This document shows positions 54,396-63,290 of a stretch of DNA of 64,000 nucleotides, in pieces (position 1 is the first letter of the stretch; each line of letters begins with the position of its first letter). The notes below the pieces were generated by a model, which saw only the letters and a list, made by a program, of their open reading frames with translations, was not told the origin of the DNA and ran no database searches. Source of the stretch: Methanoplanus limicola DSM 2279 (GTDB taxonomy: Archaea > Halobacteriota > Methanomicrobia > Methanomicrobiales > Methanomicrobiaceae); NCBI RefSeq assembly GCF_000243255.1, contig NZ_CM001436.1, positions 1,886,957 through 1,950,956 of the forward strand. The letters are read 5' to 3'. Position numbers and translations under genes: made by a program.

Positions 54396-55376
54396 ATGAA
54401 CGAAACTGCATTTAAAGTGCTGGAAATTCTTGAGAAAAGCCAGACTTCCATATCAGGTGAAGAGATCAGTAAAAAACTTGGAATTACAAGATCTGCCGTA
54501 TGGAAGTGTATTAATGAGTTAAAAGAACTTGGATATGAGATTGAATCGTCAAGGGCGGAAGGTTATCTGATGAAAAAATCTTCAGAAAGACTTCTCCCGC
54601 ACGAAGTTTCAAAATTTTTAAAGACTGACTTTATCGGCAGGAAGATCAGTTATTTTGAGAGCACTCCGTCCACAACCTGGATTGCAAAAGATCTCTGCAT
54701 AAAGGAAGATCCGGCTGATATAAACGGAACTGTCATAATTGCTGAGGAGCAGACCGGAGGTACGGGCAGGCTTGGCAGGGCCTGGTTCTCACCTGAAGGC
54801 GGGATATGGGTAACAATTATTTTAAAACCGGAAATACCCATTGACAGGCTCTTCTTTGTCACAATGGCAGGTTCAATAGCCGTGGCACGTGCTGTGCGGC
54901 GCCTGTATAACATAGGGGCACTGATAAAATGGCCAAATGACATCTATATAGGCGATAAAAAGTTATCCGGAATACTGCTTGAACTTGCAGCAGAGGCTGA
55001 TCAGATCCATTACTGCCTTCTCGGCATAGGTATTGATGCAAATATTAAGACCGACCAGTTCCAGAGCGGTCTTCGGACACCTATCACATCCATAACAGAA
55101 GAGGTGGGGCATGATATCAACCGTGCAGAACTGCTTGCACTGATACTGAAGGAATTTGAGAGAAGGTACCTGATGATTGAAGACGGGGAATATGAATCCA
55201 TTGTAAGGGAATGGAAGAGCCTCTCACTTACAATTGAAAAGAGGGTCAGGATAACCACACCGAGAAGGACATTTGAAGGCGAAGCCATTGATATTGATGA
55301 ATACGGAGCACTTATTATCAAAATGGACAACGGGATGGTAGAGAAGGTGATTTCAGGCGACTGCACGCCGATCTGA
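54396..55376 (+). CDS. birA: Biotin--protein ligase and biotin operon repressor BirA
   Basis: A 326-residue bifunctional protein. Residues 1-62 are a winged helix (SGEEISKKLGITRSAVWKCINELKELG). The ligase domain has EEQTGGTGRLGRAWFSPEGG (residues ~112-131, biotinyl-AMP loop), IKWPNDIYIGDKKLSGIL (~178) and a C-terminal SH3-like part. It charges the biotin lysine of PycB and, when bound to biotinyl-AMP, represses biotin genes. The operator found at 55581-55612 upstream of bioY fits this role. Confidence 0.94.
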   Translation: MNETAFKVLEILEKSQTSISGEEISKKLGITRSAVWKCINELKELGYEIESSRAEGYLMKKSSERLLPHEVSKFLKTDFIGRKISYFESTPSTTWIAKDLCIKEDPADINGTVIIAEEQTGGTGRLGRAWFSPEGGIWVTIILKPEIPIDRLFFVTMAGSIAVARAVRRLYNIGALIKWPNDIYIGDKKLSGILLELAAEADQIHYCLLGIGIDANIKTDQFQSGLRTPITSITEEVGHDINRAELLALILKEFERRYLMIEDGEYESIVREWKSLSLTIEKRVRITTPRRTFEGEAIDIDEYGALIIKMDNGMVEKVISGDCTPI

Positions 55377-55492
55377 ACCGGAAAAATTACAGCAATCATT
55401 CCGGACCATAAATAAAACATACTTTTTCAGACATTAATCAAAAACAGCTCCGCCGGTTTACCATTAGATCTATTTTCATAAACAAAAATCAG

Positions 55493-55508
55493 TTATGCAG
55501 CTGCATAA
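55493..55508. promoter_or_regulatory. 16-bp perfect palindrome upstream of bioY
   Basis: TTATGCAG/CTGCATAA is perfectly symmetrical and is followed by a further TGCATAA (55509-55515). It lies 73 bp ahead of the BirA site in the birA-bioY gap. It does not resemble the BirA site, so it could bind another regulator. Function is inferred only from symmetry. Confidence 0.35.
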
Positions 55509-55580
55509 TGCATAAACCGATGACATCTCCGGCTTTCAGGATACTGCCGCATCCGGCCGGGCAGTGATCATAATCTTTTT

Positions 55581-55612
55581 TTGTCAACCACACCCAAAAT
55601 TAAGGTTGACAA
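55581..55612 (+). promoter_or_regulatory. BirA operator upstream of bioY
   Basis: TTGTCAACC (55581-55589) and GGTTGACAA (55604-55612) are perfect inverted arms separated by 14 bases. This matches the known BirA-site form, TTGTnAACC-N14/16-GGTTnACAA, conserved in bacteria and archaea. It lies 18 bp before the bioY ATG at 55631, where binding would block transcription or translation initiation of the biotin transporter operon. Confidence 0.9.
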
Positions 55613-55630
55613 TAGGTAAGAGTTTTAAAA

Positions 55631-56143
55631 ATGTACGGAAATGAGAGAAGAACCCTTCTGATTACACAGACAGCGGCTTTTATTGCATTAATGGCGGTGG
55701 GGGCAAATATTGTCATACCGATGGTCCCTGTGCCCATTACACTTCAGACGCTGTTCCTTCTGCTTGCAGGTGCTGTAATGAAGAGATATGCTATAATTCC
55801 GGTCGTATTATACATCATTCTCGGCATTGCGGGGCTTCCTGTCTTTCACCAGTTTGCATCCGGACCGGGTGTACTGATGGGGCCGACAGGAGGTTATATG
55901 GTCGCCTTTATTCCGGCAGTTCTCATTGCAGGGCTTGCATATGAGAAGAAGAACCGGAATATAAGAATATTGTCGCTCGTCTCTGCATCCATGCTCATTC
56001 TCTTCTGCGGAACCCTGTGGATCTCGGTGTCATCCGGAATTACAGTTCTTCAGGCGGCAATAGTAGGATTTCTGCCGTTTATATTCGGAGACCTGATAAA
56101 GTCAGGTGCTGCTTTCCTTATTGCAGAGAGGGTTGATGAGTAA
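55631..56143 (+). CDS. bioY: Biotin transporter S-component BioY
   Basis: A 170-residue membrane protein with six helices. VPMVPVPITLQTLFLLLAGAV (residues ~28-48) is the BioY signature and GPTGGYMVAF follows. It binds biotin and works with an ECF energising module. The following genes encode two ATPases and a T subunit, 108 bp further on. Controlled by the BirA site just upstream. Confidence 0.93.
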   Translation: MYGNERRTLLITQTAAFIALMAVGANIVIPMVPVPITLQTLFLLLAGAVMKRYAIIPVVLYIILGIAGLPVFHQFASGPGVLMGPTGGYMVAFIPAVLIAGLAYEKKNRNIRILSLVSASMLILFCGTLWISVSSGITVLQAAIVGFLPFIFGDLIKSGAAFLIAERVDE

Positions 56144-56251
56144 CAGTCAGGGCTTAAACGGAAGAAATGCCCGGAATTATCTCCGGAAGCTACGGCCAAA
56201 AAAAAGATCAGTCTGAAACATTCAGCCCGGTGCGGCTGACTCAACAGTGAT

Positions 56252-56926
56252 ATGATAGAGATAAAAAACCTAAACCACGGCATCCTGAATATTGACAGGG
56301 CCACAGTTCCTGAGGGGATAACGGCAGTTATTGGCAGAAACGGCAGCGGAAAGAGCACACTGCTAAAGATCATATCGGGGATTAAAATTCCTGATTCAGG
56401 AAGTATCAGTATTGAAGGAAAAAATCCCCGTGAACTTGACACAGGTTATGTATCCGAATATCCGGATGACAACAGCATCTTCGGGGTCGTATATGATGAG
56501 ATAGCATCGTCACTGAGGTTTAAGCATGCAGACTGTAGTGAAACAGAGAGGAGAGTTAAAGAGATCTCTTACCTCTTTGATATCAGCCATCTCCTTAAAA
56601 GAGAGATGAGAACTCTTTCAGGCGGAGAGAAGGTGATGGTCGCCCTGGCCTCTGCATGTGCAGACAACCCGTCCCTCCTCGTAATTGATGAGCCGGATTC
56701 ACACCTTGACAGGGGATCAGCAGAGGTATTTTCTGAAAATGTTCTGAATACAGGCTCGCGGCATATCATAGTCTGCACCCACAATATGGAGACTGCATCA
56801 AAAGCCGGCAACCTGATCTTTTTAGAGAGCGGCAGGATAAAATACCAGGGAGCTCCCGGTGAAATATTTGAGAAATATCTTAAGAGCACCTGTTTTTATC
56901 CGCCATTGTGGAGAATTTTAAAGTGA
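56252..56926 (+). CDS. ECF transporter ATPase, first A component (BioM-like)
   Basis: A 224-residue ABC ATPase. Walker A GRNGSGKST (residues ~27-35), signature TLSGGEKVMVALA (~124), Walker B LLVIDEPDSHLD (~146) and the H-loop VCTHNMET are all intact. The Q-loop area reads YVSEYPDD rather than the usual Gln. Together with the next gene it should form the heterodimeric ATPase pair of the biotin ECF importer. Confidence 0.88.
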   Translation: MIEIKNLNHGILNIDRATVPEGITAVIGRNGSGKSTLLKIISGIKIPDSGSISIEGKNPRELDTGYVSEYPDDNSIFGVVYDEIASSLRFKHADCSETERRVKEISYLFDISHLLKREMRTLSGGEKVMVALASACADNPSLLVIDEPDSHLDRGSAEVFSENVLNTGSRHIIVCTHNMETASKAGNLIFLESGRIKYQGAPGEIFEKYLKSTCFYPPLWRILK

Positions 56927-57621
56927 AGATAACCCTGGACAATATCACCATAAAAAACGGTGATTTCATCCTGAAGGCAGACGGGGAATTTGAGAGAGGA
57001 GTTCACCTCATCACCGGAAAGATCGGCAGCGGAAAGACATCTCTTGCCATGGCGGTGGCAGGTTTTCTGAAGGTTTCCGGCGGAAGAATAGAGAAATCAG
57101 GAACAGGTTCGGAGATCTACTCGATGCAGAATCCTGAGCACCATGTAACGGCAGAGAAGGTGAGAAAGGAGATCACATCATGGGGTCTTAACCCGGAATT
57201 TATCGCAGACAGATATGGTTTTGAAGAGATGATGGATAAAGATCCAGTGCTTCTCTCAAGGGGCGAATTAAAGAAGCTTGAACTTGCCTGCATTGCAGAG
57301 AGAAATCCGGATCTCCTCTTGCTTGACGAGCCATTCAGCTCGCTTGACTGTGTGGAGAAGAAGAAATTAATCAGTAATCTCTGTAACCGGAAAGATAAGA
57401 TAACTATAATATTTACACATGAGCAGGCCGTTCTGCCAAAGGCTGATTATATATGGGAGACGGAGGAGGGCCACCTCATATGCCATGGTAAAACTCCGGA
57501 AGCGATACTGAGATGGAAAAACTGTCCGCAGTATATAACTGAGGCATTGCGCAGGGGAATTATTCCGGATAATATTACAGTTGATGACGTTATGGAGGCA
57601 TTATGCAGGATGCAGGGCTGA
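56923..57621 (+). CDS. ECF transporter ATPase, second A component
   Basis: An ABC ATPase of 232 residues if it starts at GTG 56923, which overlaps the stop of the first ATPase gene (GTGA) and has GGAG about nine bases upstream; GTG 56908 is the alternative. Walker A GKIGSGKTS, Q-loop SMQNPEHH, a degenerate signature LSRGELKKLELA and Walker B LLLLDEPFSSLD with FTHEQ H-loop. The signature has R instead of G, so its ATP site may be the weaker of the pair. Confidence 0.85.
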   Translation: MKITLDNITIKNGDFILKADGEFERGVHLITGKIGSGKTSLAMAVAGFLKVSGGRIEKSGTGSEIYSMQNPEHHVTAEKVRKEITSWGLNPEFIADRYGFEEMMDKDPVLLSRGELKKLELACIAERNPDLLLLDEPFSSLDCVEKKKLISNLCNRKDKITIIFTHEQAVLPKADYIWETEEGHLICHGKTPEAILRWKNCPQYITEALRRGIIPDNITVDDVMEALCRMQG

Positions 57622-58238
57622 GGTTTTTTTCAGTAATACTGCTCTCCATAACGGCGTTCACAGGATATGCAGGGTCGGCCCTTGCATTTATCTGGTGGCT
57701 CTTGTTTTCAAAAAGAATAAATTCTCTTCCGGAATTCAGGTTCTTCGCCGGAATTATAGCGATGATATCAGCGATTTCACTCATCATGTATATTCAGGGG
57801 CTTAACGGGCCGGAGTATTTTGTAAAGATGGCCATTATACTGCTCATTGCATTTTATGCCTGGTCTGAATTTAAGCCGGGAGAATTTCTGAATATAATGG
57901 TCTGGCTTTTTGGCAATAAACACGGATTTGAACTTGGAATGACAGCTGAACTCTCAGCAGAAAATATCAGAAGAATCAGTTATGACATATCAAAAGCACG
58001 CATTGCACTCAGAATTAAAAATCAGAAGCAGAAAATAAGCAATATTATTCCGGTTGCAGGAAATATCACCATTCAGGCTCTCAGAAGGTCATCCGAACAG
58101 GCCGGAATTATGGCAATGAGGGGTTATAATCAAGGGGGAAGTCTAAACCCTTCTTTTAAGAGAGGAGATAAGGATATTGCAGCAATGCTCTCCTCCGCCG
58201 TATTTTTTGTTGTTTCAATACTACTGGGGATATTTTAA
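57603..58238 (+). CDS. ECF transporter T component (BioN-like)
   Basis: A 211-residue membrane protein with about five helices. The coupling-helix region QALRRSSEQAGIMAMRGYNQG (residues ~157-177) is the conserved A-R-x/RGY signature of EcfT. It overlaps the ATPase gene by 19 bp and completes the BioY-A-A-T importer. Many Gly and small residues in helices are as expected. Confidence 0.85.
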   Translation: MQDAGLRFFSVILLSITAFTGYAGSALAFIWWLLFSKRINSLPEFRFFAGIIAMISAISLIMYIQGLNGPEYFVKMAIILLIAFYAWSEFKPGEFLNIMVWLFGNKHGFELGMTAELSAENIRRISYDISKARIALRIKNQKQKISNIIPVAGNITIQALRRSSEQAGIMAMRGYNQGGSLNPSFKRGDKDIAAMLSSAVFFVVSILLGIF

Positions 58239-58318
58239 TACTTAACAGATCCAAGTAAATAAAGGCTAAAATTCGATTATACAATATCCTTTATTCCCCT
58301 ATTTACCGGAGGTAATTT

Positions 58319-60058
58319 ATGAGTGTGACAAATCCTTTAAAAATAACCGACACTACTCTCAGAGATGCACATCAGTCCTTAATAGCCACGAGGCTCAGGA
58401 CTGAGGATATGATATCTCTCGCCCGGGCAATTGACAAAATAGGCTTTTTTTCCGTTGAAGCCTGGGGAGGGGCCACCTTTGACAGCTGTATCAGATACTT
58501 AAATGACGATCCCTGGCAGAGACTTTCCGATCTGAATGAAGTTTTGGAGAATACTCCAATACAGATGCTTCTTCGCGGCCAGAATCTTGTAGGGTACAAA
58601 CATTATCCCGATGATGTAGTTGTAAAATTCATAGAAGCTGCGGGCAGAAACGGAGTTGACATATTCAGGGTCTTTGACGCGCTCAATGACATACGGAATA
58701 TGGAAAAATCAATGGAGACTGTGAAGGATATCGGTGCACACCTTCAGGGCACAATATGCTATACAACAAGCCCTGTACATTCAAATGAGAAGTTCATTGA
58801 GATGGCAGAGGTCCTGTACGCAAAAGGCAGTGATTCGATCTGCATCAAAGATATGGCCGGACTTATTATGCCTGATGATGCAGGAGAGATCATCACCGGC
58901 ATAAAACGGACAATTGATATCCCGGTAAATCTTCATTCGCACTCCACAAGCGGAATTTCGCCTATGAGCTATCAGGCGGCAATTGAAGCTGGCGTGGATA
59001 TTCTTGATACTGCGATGTCACCTTTCGCGATGGGTACATCCCAGCCGCCGACGGAGAGCATTGTTGCAACTCTTATCGGAAGAGAGAGAGATACCGGTAT
59101 TGATCTGTTAAAGCTGAGGGAAGTCCGGAACATATGCCTTAAGATCAGGGATAAGTACGGCGGGCTGATTGATCCTATATCAGAACTTGTTGACAGTGAT
59201 GTGCTGATATATCAGCTCCCCGGCGGAATGATCTCTAATCTGGTCTCACAGCTTAAAGAGCAGAATGCACTTGACAGAATAGAAGAGGTTCACAAAGAGA
59301 TCCCGAAGGTAAGAAAGGATCTCGGCTACCCGCCCTTAGTAACACCGACAAGCCAGATTGTGGGCACACAGGCGGTACTAAATGTCCTGATGGGCGGTGA
59401 GAGATACTCCAATATCACCCAGGAAGTCAAGGATTATGTAAGAGGTCTGTACGGCAAACCCCCGGGAATAATTCCGGACGAGATACGCCTGAAGATAATC
59501 GGAGAGGAGAAGCCGTATGAAGGAAGGCCCGGAGATCTCCTCTCACCTGCATATGAAAATATGGCAGCTGAGGCGCGTGAAGGCGGTTTTGTCAGAAAGG
59601 ATGAGGACATTCTCACATATATCCTGTATCCTGCAATTGCACCGTCATTCCTGAAAGGAGAGAGAAAACAGGAGTTGATTCCAAAGAAATCAGCACCTGC
59701 CAGGGCTTCCGTCCCGGAGATTCCAAGCTGCATGGAGGTTGAAGTGGATGGTGAGATCTTTGCCGTCAGGATTTTATCTGTTGAAGGCAGTGCCGTTGAA
59801 TCGCAGAAGAGTATGGGTCAGAAGAAGATCCCGCACACTACGATTAAAGGCGGTGTCAACAGCAACATGCAGGGTATGGTTTTAAAGATTGAGACAAGCA
59901 TCGGTGCACAGGTCAAAACCGGAGATGTTCTTGTTGTTCTTGAAGCGATGAAGATGGAAAATCCGATTAAGTCGCCAAGGGATGGCAAGGTAACCCAGAT
60001 TTTTGTAGATTCGGGTGACACTGTGCAGAATGGTGATGTTCTGCTGGTGGTTGAATGA
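58319..60058 (+). CDS. pycB: Pyruvate carboxylase subunit B (carboxyltransferase plus biotinyl domain)
   Basis: A 579-residue protein. The HMG-CoA lyase-like TIM barrel begins [22 protein letters not shown] (residues ~10-31) with RVFDALND (~120), [12 protein letters not shown] (~180, metal Lys) and [10 protein letters not shown] (~205, metal His). The C-terminal biotinyl domain has LEAMKMENP with the biotin Lys at ~545. It transfers CO2 from biotin to pyruvate, making oxaloacetate. GGAGGT precedes the ATG. Its gene overlaps pycA by four bases (ATGA), and it sits behind the biotin import operon. Confidence 0.94.
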   Translation: MSVTNPLKITDTTLRDAHQSLIATRLRTEDMISLARAIDKIGFFSVEAWGGATFDSCIRYLNDDPWQRLSDLNEVLENTPIQMLLRGQNLVGYKHYPDDVVVKFIEAAGRNGVDIFRVFDALNDIRNMEKSMETVKDIGAHLQGTICYTTSPVHSNEKFIEMAEVLYAKGSDSICIKDMAGLIMPDDAGEIITGIKRTIDIPVNLHSHSTSGISPMSYQAAIEAGVDILDTAMSPFAMGTSQPPTESIVATLIGRERDTGIDLLKLREVRNICLKIRDKYGGLIDPISELVDSDVLIYQLPGGMISNLVSQLKEQNALDRIEEVHKEIPKVRKDLGYPPLVTPTSQIVGTQAVLNVLMGGERYSNITQEVKDYVRGLYGKPPGIIPDEIRLKIIGEEKPYEGRPGDLLSPAYENMAAEAREGGFVRKDEDILTYILYPAIAPSFLKGERKQELIPKKSAPARASVPEIPSCMEVEVDGEIFAVRILSVEGSAVESQKSMGQKKIPHTTIKGGVNSNMQGMVLKIETSIGAQVKTGDVLVVLEAMKMENPIKSPRDGKVTQIFVDSGDTVQNGDVLLVVE

Positions 60059-61542
60059 GATATTTTAATAAAATTCTTATTGCTAACAGGGGCGAAATTG
60101 CAATCCGTGTTATGCGTGGATGCAGAGAGCTTGGAATTGAGACTGTTGCGGTCTATTCCGAGCCGGATAAAAATTCGCTCCATGTAAAGTATGCAGATGA
60201 GGCATACCTTGCAGGTGAGGCGCACCCTTCAAAGAGCTACCTGAATAAGGAGAAGATTATCAGCATCGCAAAAAAATGCGGGGCTGAGGCAATCCATCCT
60301 GGATATGGTTTTTTAGCGGAAAATTCAGAATTTGCAAGGCTATGTGATGAAGAGGGAATTGTCTTTATCGGCCCGTCTTATAAGACCATTGAGAAGATGG
60401 GATCAAAACTTGGTTCAAAGCATATGGTCTCATCGGCAGGTGTGCCTGTCCTGCCGTATACTACTGACGGAGTCCGCTCACTTGATGAGGCGAAGAAGAT
60501 CTCCTCAGAGATTGGCTACCCTGTAATTGTCAAGGCAAGTGCCGGCGGCGGTGGCATAGGTATGCAGATTGTGGAGGATGAGTCCGGCCTTGAGGAAGCG
60601 ATAGAGAAGGGTATGAGGATTGCAAAGTCTGCATTCGGAGATGAAACTGTCTTCATTGAGAAGTACCTTGTCAAGCCGAGGCATATTGAACTTCAGGTGC
60701 TCTGTGATCAGCAGGGCAACAGGGTGCACCTCTATGACCGTGAATGCTCAATTCAGAGGAGGCATCAGAAACTTGTGGAAGAGGCACCGTGCCCGATAAT
60801 GACTGATGAGCTGAGGGAGAAGATGGCAGAGTCGGCTCTGAAGGTTGCAGAGGTTTCAGGGTATTATAACGCAGGCACTGTTGAATTTCTCTATTCTAAC
60901 GGCGAGTATTATTTCATGGAGATGAATACCCGCCTCCAGGTCGAGCATACGGTCACTGAGATGGTTACCGGAATTGATCTTGTTAAACAGCAGATAAGGG
61001 TTGCATCGGGTGAGGACCTGGCAATATCTCAGGATGATATTAAACTGCACGGGCATGCTATTGAGTGCCGGATTAATGCGGAAGATCCACTGAATAACTT
61101 TTCAGCAGATCCGGGCAAGATTGTCAGATACAGGTCTCCGGGAGGTCCTGGTATCCGTGTAGATTCCGGAATTCACATGGGATACACAATTCCTCCGATG
61201 TACGATTCAATGATCTCAAAGCTCTGTTCATGGGGTTTTGACAGGGAAGAGAGCATCAACCGTATGAGAAGAGCGATATATGAATATGTTATCCTTGGCG
61301 TGAAGACAACCCTGCCGCTTCATCATGCAATAATGAACAACAGTCAGTTTATAGAGGGAAAGACGCATACTCATTTCCTCACTGAAGAGCATGTAAAGAA
61401 GAACCTTTCAATGTACTTAAGAGAGGAAGAGGCAAGGATGCAGACGCTTGCAGCATCAATGAGGCTTGGAAAGGAGGCTGCTGCAATAACTGCTGCTGTA
61501 AATGTATATATTAAAAATGTCCAGGATAATTCCGGCAGATAA
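60055..61542 (+). CDS. pycA: Pyruvate carboxylase subunit A (biotin carboxylase)
   Basis: A 495-residue ATP-grasp enzyme that carboxylates the biotin on PycB. N-terminal [18 protein letters not shown] (residues ~5-22), [11 protein letters not shown] (~80), ATP loop [12 protein letters not shown] (~159-170), [17 protein letters not shown]-type CSIQRRHQK (~230) and [11 protein letters not shown] (~285) are all intact. ATGA overlap with pycB shows coupled translation. Together they make oxaloacetate for anabolism in this methanogen. Confidence 0.95.
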   Translation: MRYFNKILIANRGEIAIRVMRGCRELGIETVAVYSEPDKNSLHVKYADEAYLAGEAHPSKSYLNKEKIISIAKKCGAEAIHPGYGFLAENSEFARLCDEEGIVFIGPSYKTIEKMGSKLGSKHMVSSAGVPVLPYTTDGVRSLDEAKKISSEIGYPVIVKASAGGGGIGMQIVEDESGLEEAIEKGMRIAKSAFGDETVFIEKYLVKPRHIELQVLCDQQGNRVHLYDRECSIQRRHQKLVEEAPCPIMTDELREKMAESALKVAEVSGYYNAGTVEFLYSNGEYYFMEMNTRLQVEHTVTEMVTGIDLVKQQIRVASGEDLAISQDDIKLHGHAIECRINAEDPLNNFSADPGKIVRYRSPGGPGIRVDSGIHMGYTIPPMYDSMISKLCSWGFDREESINRMRRAIYEYVILGVKTTLPLHHAIMNNSQFIEGKTHTHFLTEEHVKKNLSMYLREEEARMQTLAASMRLGKEAAAITAAVNVYIKNVQDNSGR

Positions 61543-61645
61543 ATAATCTTTTTTTTGCGTGCTGTTGATATGCCGGTTTCTGGCATAATTTTTGTTTTTA
61601 ATGGTCTGAAAACCGGAATTATAATGTTTTAAAAAAAGGGTTGGT
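61543..61645. other. Convergent intergenic region
   Basis: The short gap between pycA and the betaine-binding gene contains T runs near 61550-61557 and 61589-61597 that can end transcription of pycA. An A run (61630-61637) would serve the gene on the other strand. Confidence 0.4.
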
Positions 61646-62536
61646 TTATTTTCCGAGCCATTCGTTTACAAGGTCGGGATTGTTCTTAATCCACTCTGAA
61701 GCGGCAGCTTCTACATCCTTTCCGTCATTTACTTCAAGCATTATAGATTCCATGTCAGATGACTCCCAGTGGTAACGCTCAAGGAACTCATAGAGTTCAG
61801 GATAATCTTCTTTAAACCCTGTTCTTGTAAATGTTGAAATGTGCTCTATGCCGCCGTAGATATTTTTAGGGTCATCCAGATACTTAAGGTCCCATGTTAC
61901 AAATTTCCAGTGTGGTGACCAGCCTGTAACAACAATCGGCTCTTTTTTGTCTATAGCGGATTTGAGTGCAGTACACATTGCAACTTCACTGCCGGTGGAG
62001 ATTTCATAGTCAAGACCATATTCTTCATTTACAGTCTCTGTGTCTTTCATTATGCCTGCACCAGGCTCTATTCCGACTATTGTTGAATCAAATTCCTCAG
62101 AATGATCTTTTAATTCCTCAATTGAATTAATGTCAACGTATTCCGGGACTACAAGTCCGCATCTTGTGCCGACCATGTTTTCACCTACAAACACAATGTC
62201 GTCCTTATACTTGTCATAGTACTGACCATGGCATGTCGGCAGCCAGGCACCAACGAAGAAGTCTCCGGAACCTGAGGCCAGTCCCTGAAATGCAAGGCCT
62301 ACATCGACGATTTTAAGTTCAACATTGTAGCCGTTTGCATCAAGTACCTGTTTGATGACATTTCCGCTTGCAAGTTCTGTGTCATACGGGGTTGAGATCA
62401 GGACAACTTCTTTGCTGCCGGAATCTGATGCAACTTCTGTATTGTCTGTATCTGCCCCTACGCAGCCCGCAGCCAGAACAATGGCTGAACAGACTACAAA
62501 TAATATTGATAAGTCTTTGATTCTTTTTTTAATCAC
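61646..62536 (-). CDS. Glycine betaine/proline ABC transporter substrate-binding lipoprotein
   Basis: A 296-residue lipoprotein (signal SILFVVCSAIVLAAGC, lipobox Cys at ~25). The mature part is an OpuAC/ProX-type binding protein: VELKIVDVGLAFQGLASGSGD, FFVGAWLPTCHGQYYDKY, EPIVVTGWSPHWKFVTWDLKYLDDP, with aromatic residues that cage quaternary amines. It starts with GTG 62536 without a clear Shine-Dalgarno. No OpuA ATPase or permease lies next to it here, so its partners are elsewhere or beyond this window. Confidence 0.9.
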   Translation of the reverse strand: MIKKRIKDLSILFVVCSAIVLAAGCVGADTDNTEVASDSGSKEVVLISTPYDTELASGNVIKQVLDANGYNVELKIVDVGLAFQGLASGSGDFFVGAWLPTCHGQYYDKYKDDIVFVGENMVGTRCGLVVPEYVDINSIEELKDHSEEFDSTIVGIEPGAGIMKDTETVNEEYGLDYEISTGSEVAMCTALKSAIDKKEPIVVTGWSPHWKFVTWDLKYLDDPKNIYGGIEHISTFTRTGFKEDYPELYEFLERYHWESSDMESIMLEVNDGKDVEAAASEWIKNNPDLVNEWLGK

Positions 62537-63290
62537 AATAACACAACCAGATTAAATCAGTAAGATGGAGGATTTAGAATGTAACCTGTACAGTTTATCC
62601 TCCACGAATAATGCGGTCCCGAAAAAAAAGTCCGGATATTTACTTTGATATCTGTTTTATCAAAGTTTTCCCGGATATAATTAGTTAATCCGGAACATTA
62701 CACATTGTGTTATAGTAATACAAAAATTGCACATATAAATTTTTCCCACAACCAGATATTAATTACTCCCACCAGAACGATTAATTATCAAATTTAACGA
62801 TGTAATAAGGATATATTCTAATTACAATCATTTATGAAGACCGATATTGATATTTAAAATCTCTGCACCATCTAAAATGAAATGTAAGGACATTTTGCCA
62901 CCCAAAATCTAAAATCAACCAAATATTCTGATTATATCCAATAAAAGCCACATATACACATTTAATTTTGATTTAAAGAGCACACCACAGCCCATATAAA
63001 ATCAAAGTTCAATTAACTACCCAATATTAAAATTAGCGATAATCCGGACTTTTTGGATTTTTGACGCGCAGAGGAAATGGGACATTTTTTCCGGGATATT
63101 GATGTCTCCTTCAGTCCGGTAAAAATCTGCTCTGGATTTCTCACATCCTACGGTCTTTGGGTAATTAAATCCGGATTTTTTCCAAAAATGCTTAATGTCT
63201 GCATAATAATATTTAATTACAGGCTGAGTAGCAGGTAAATATACGGGATTAATTCCTGCGCTTTAAGTGAAATATCTGTGCAGTGGTTGT
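62537..63290. other. Long AT-rich intergenic region
   Basis: These 754 bases show no recognisable gene. They hold promoter-like AT runs for both flanking genes (TATA-like AAATATAC at about 63237-63244 for the right-hand gene) and a 13-bp inverted pair (AAAAAGTCCGGAT at 62625, ATCCGGACTTTTT at 63042). AT content is higher than around it, as is common beside accessory genes. Confidence 0.5.
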
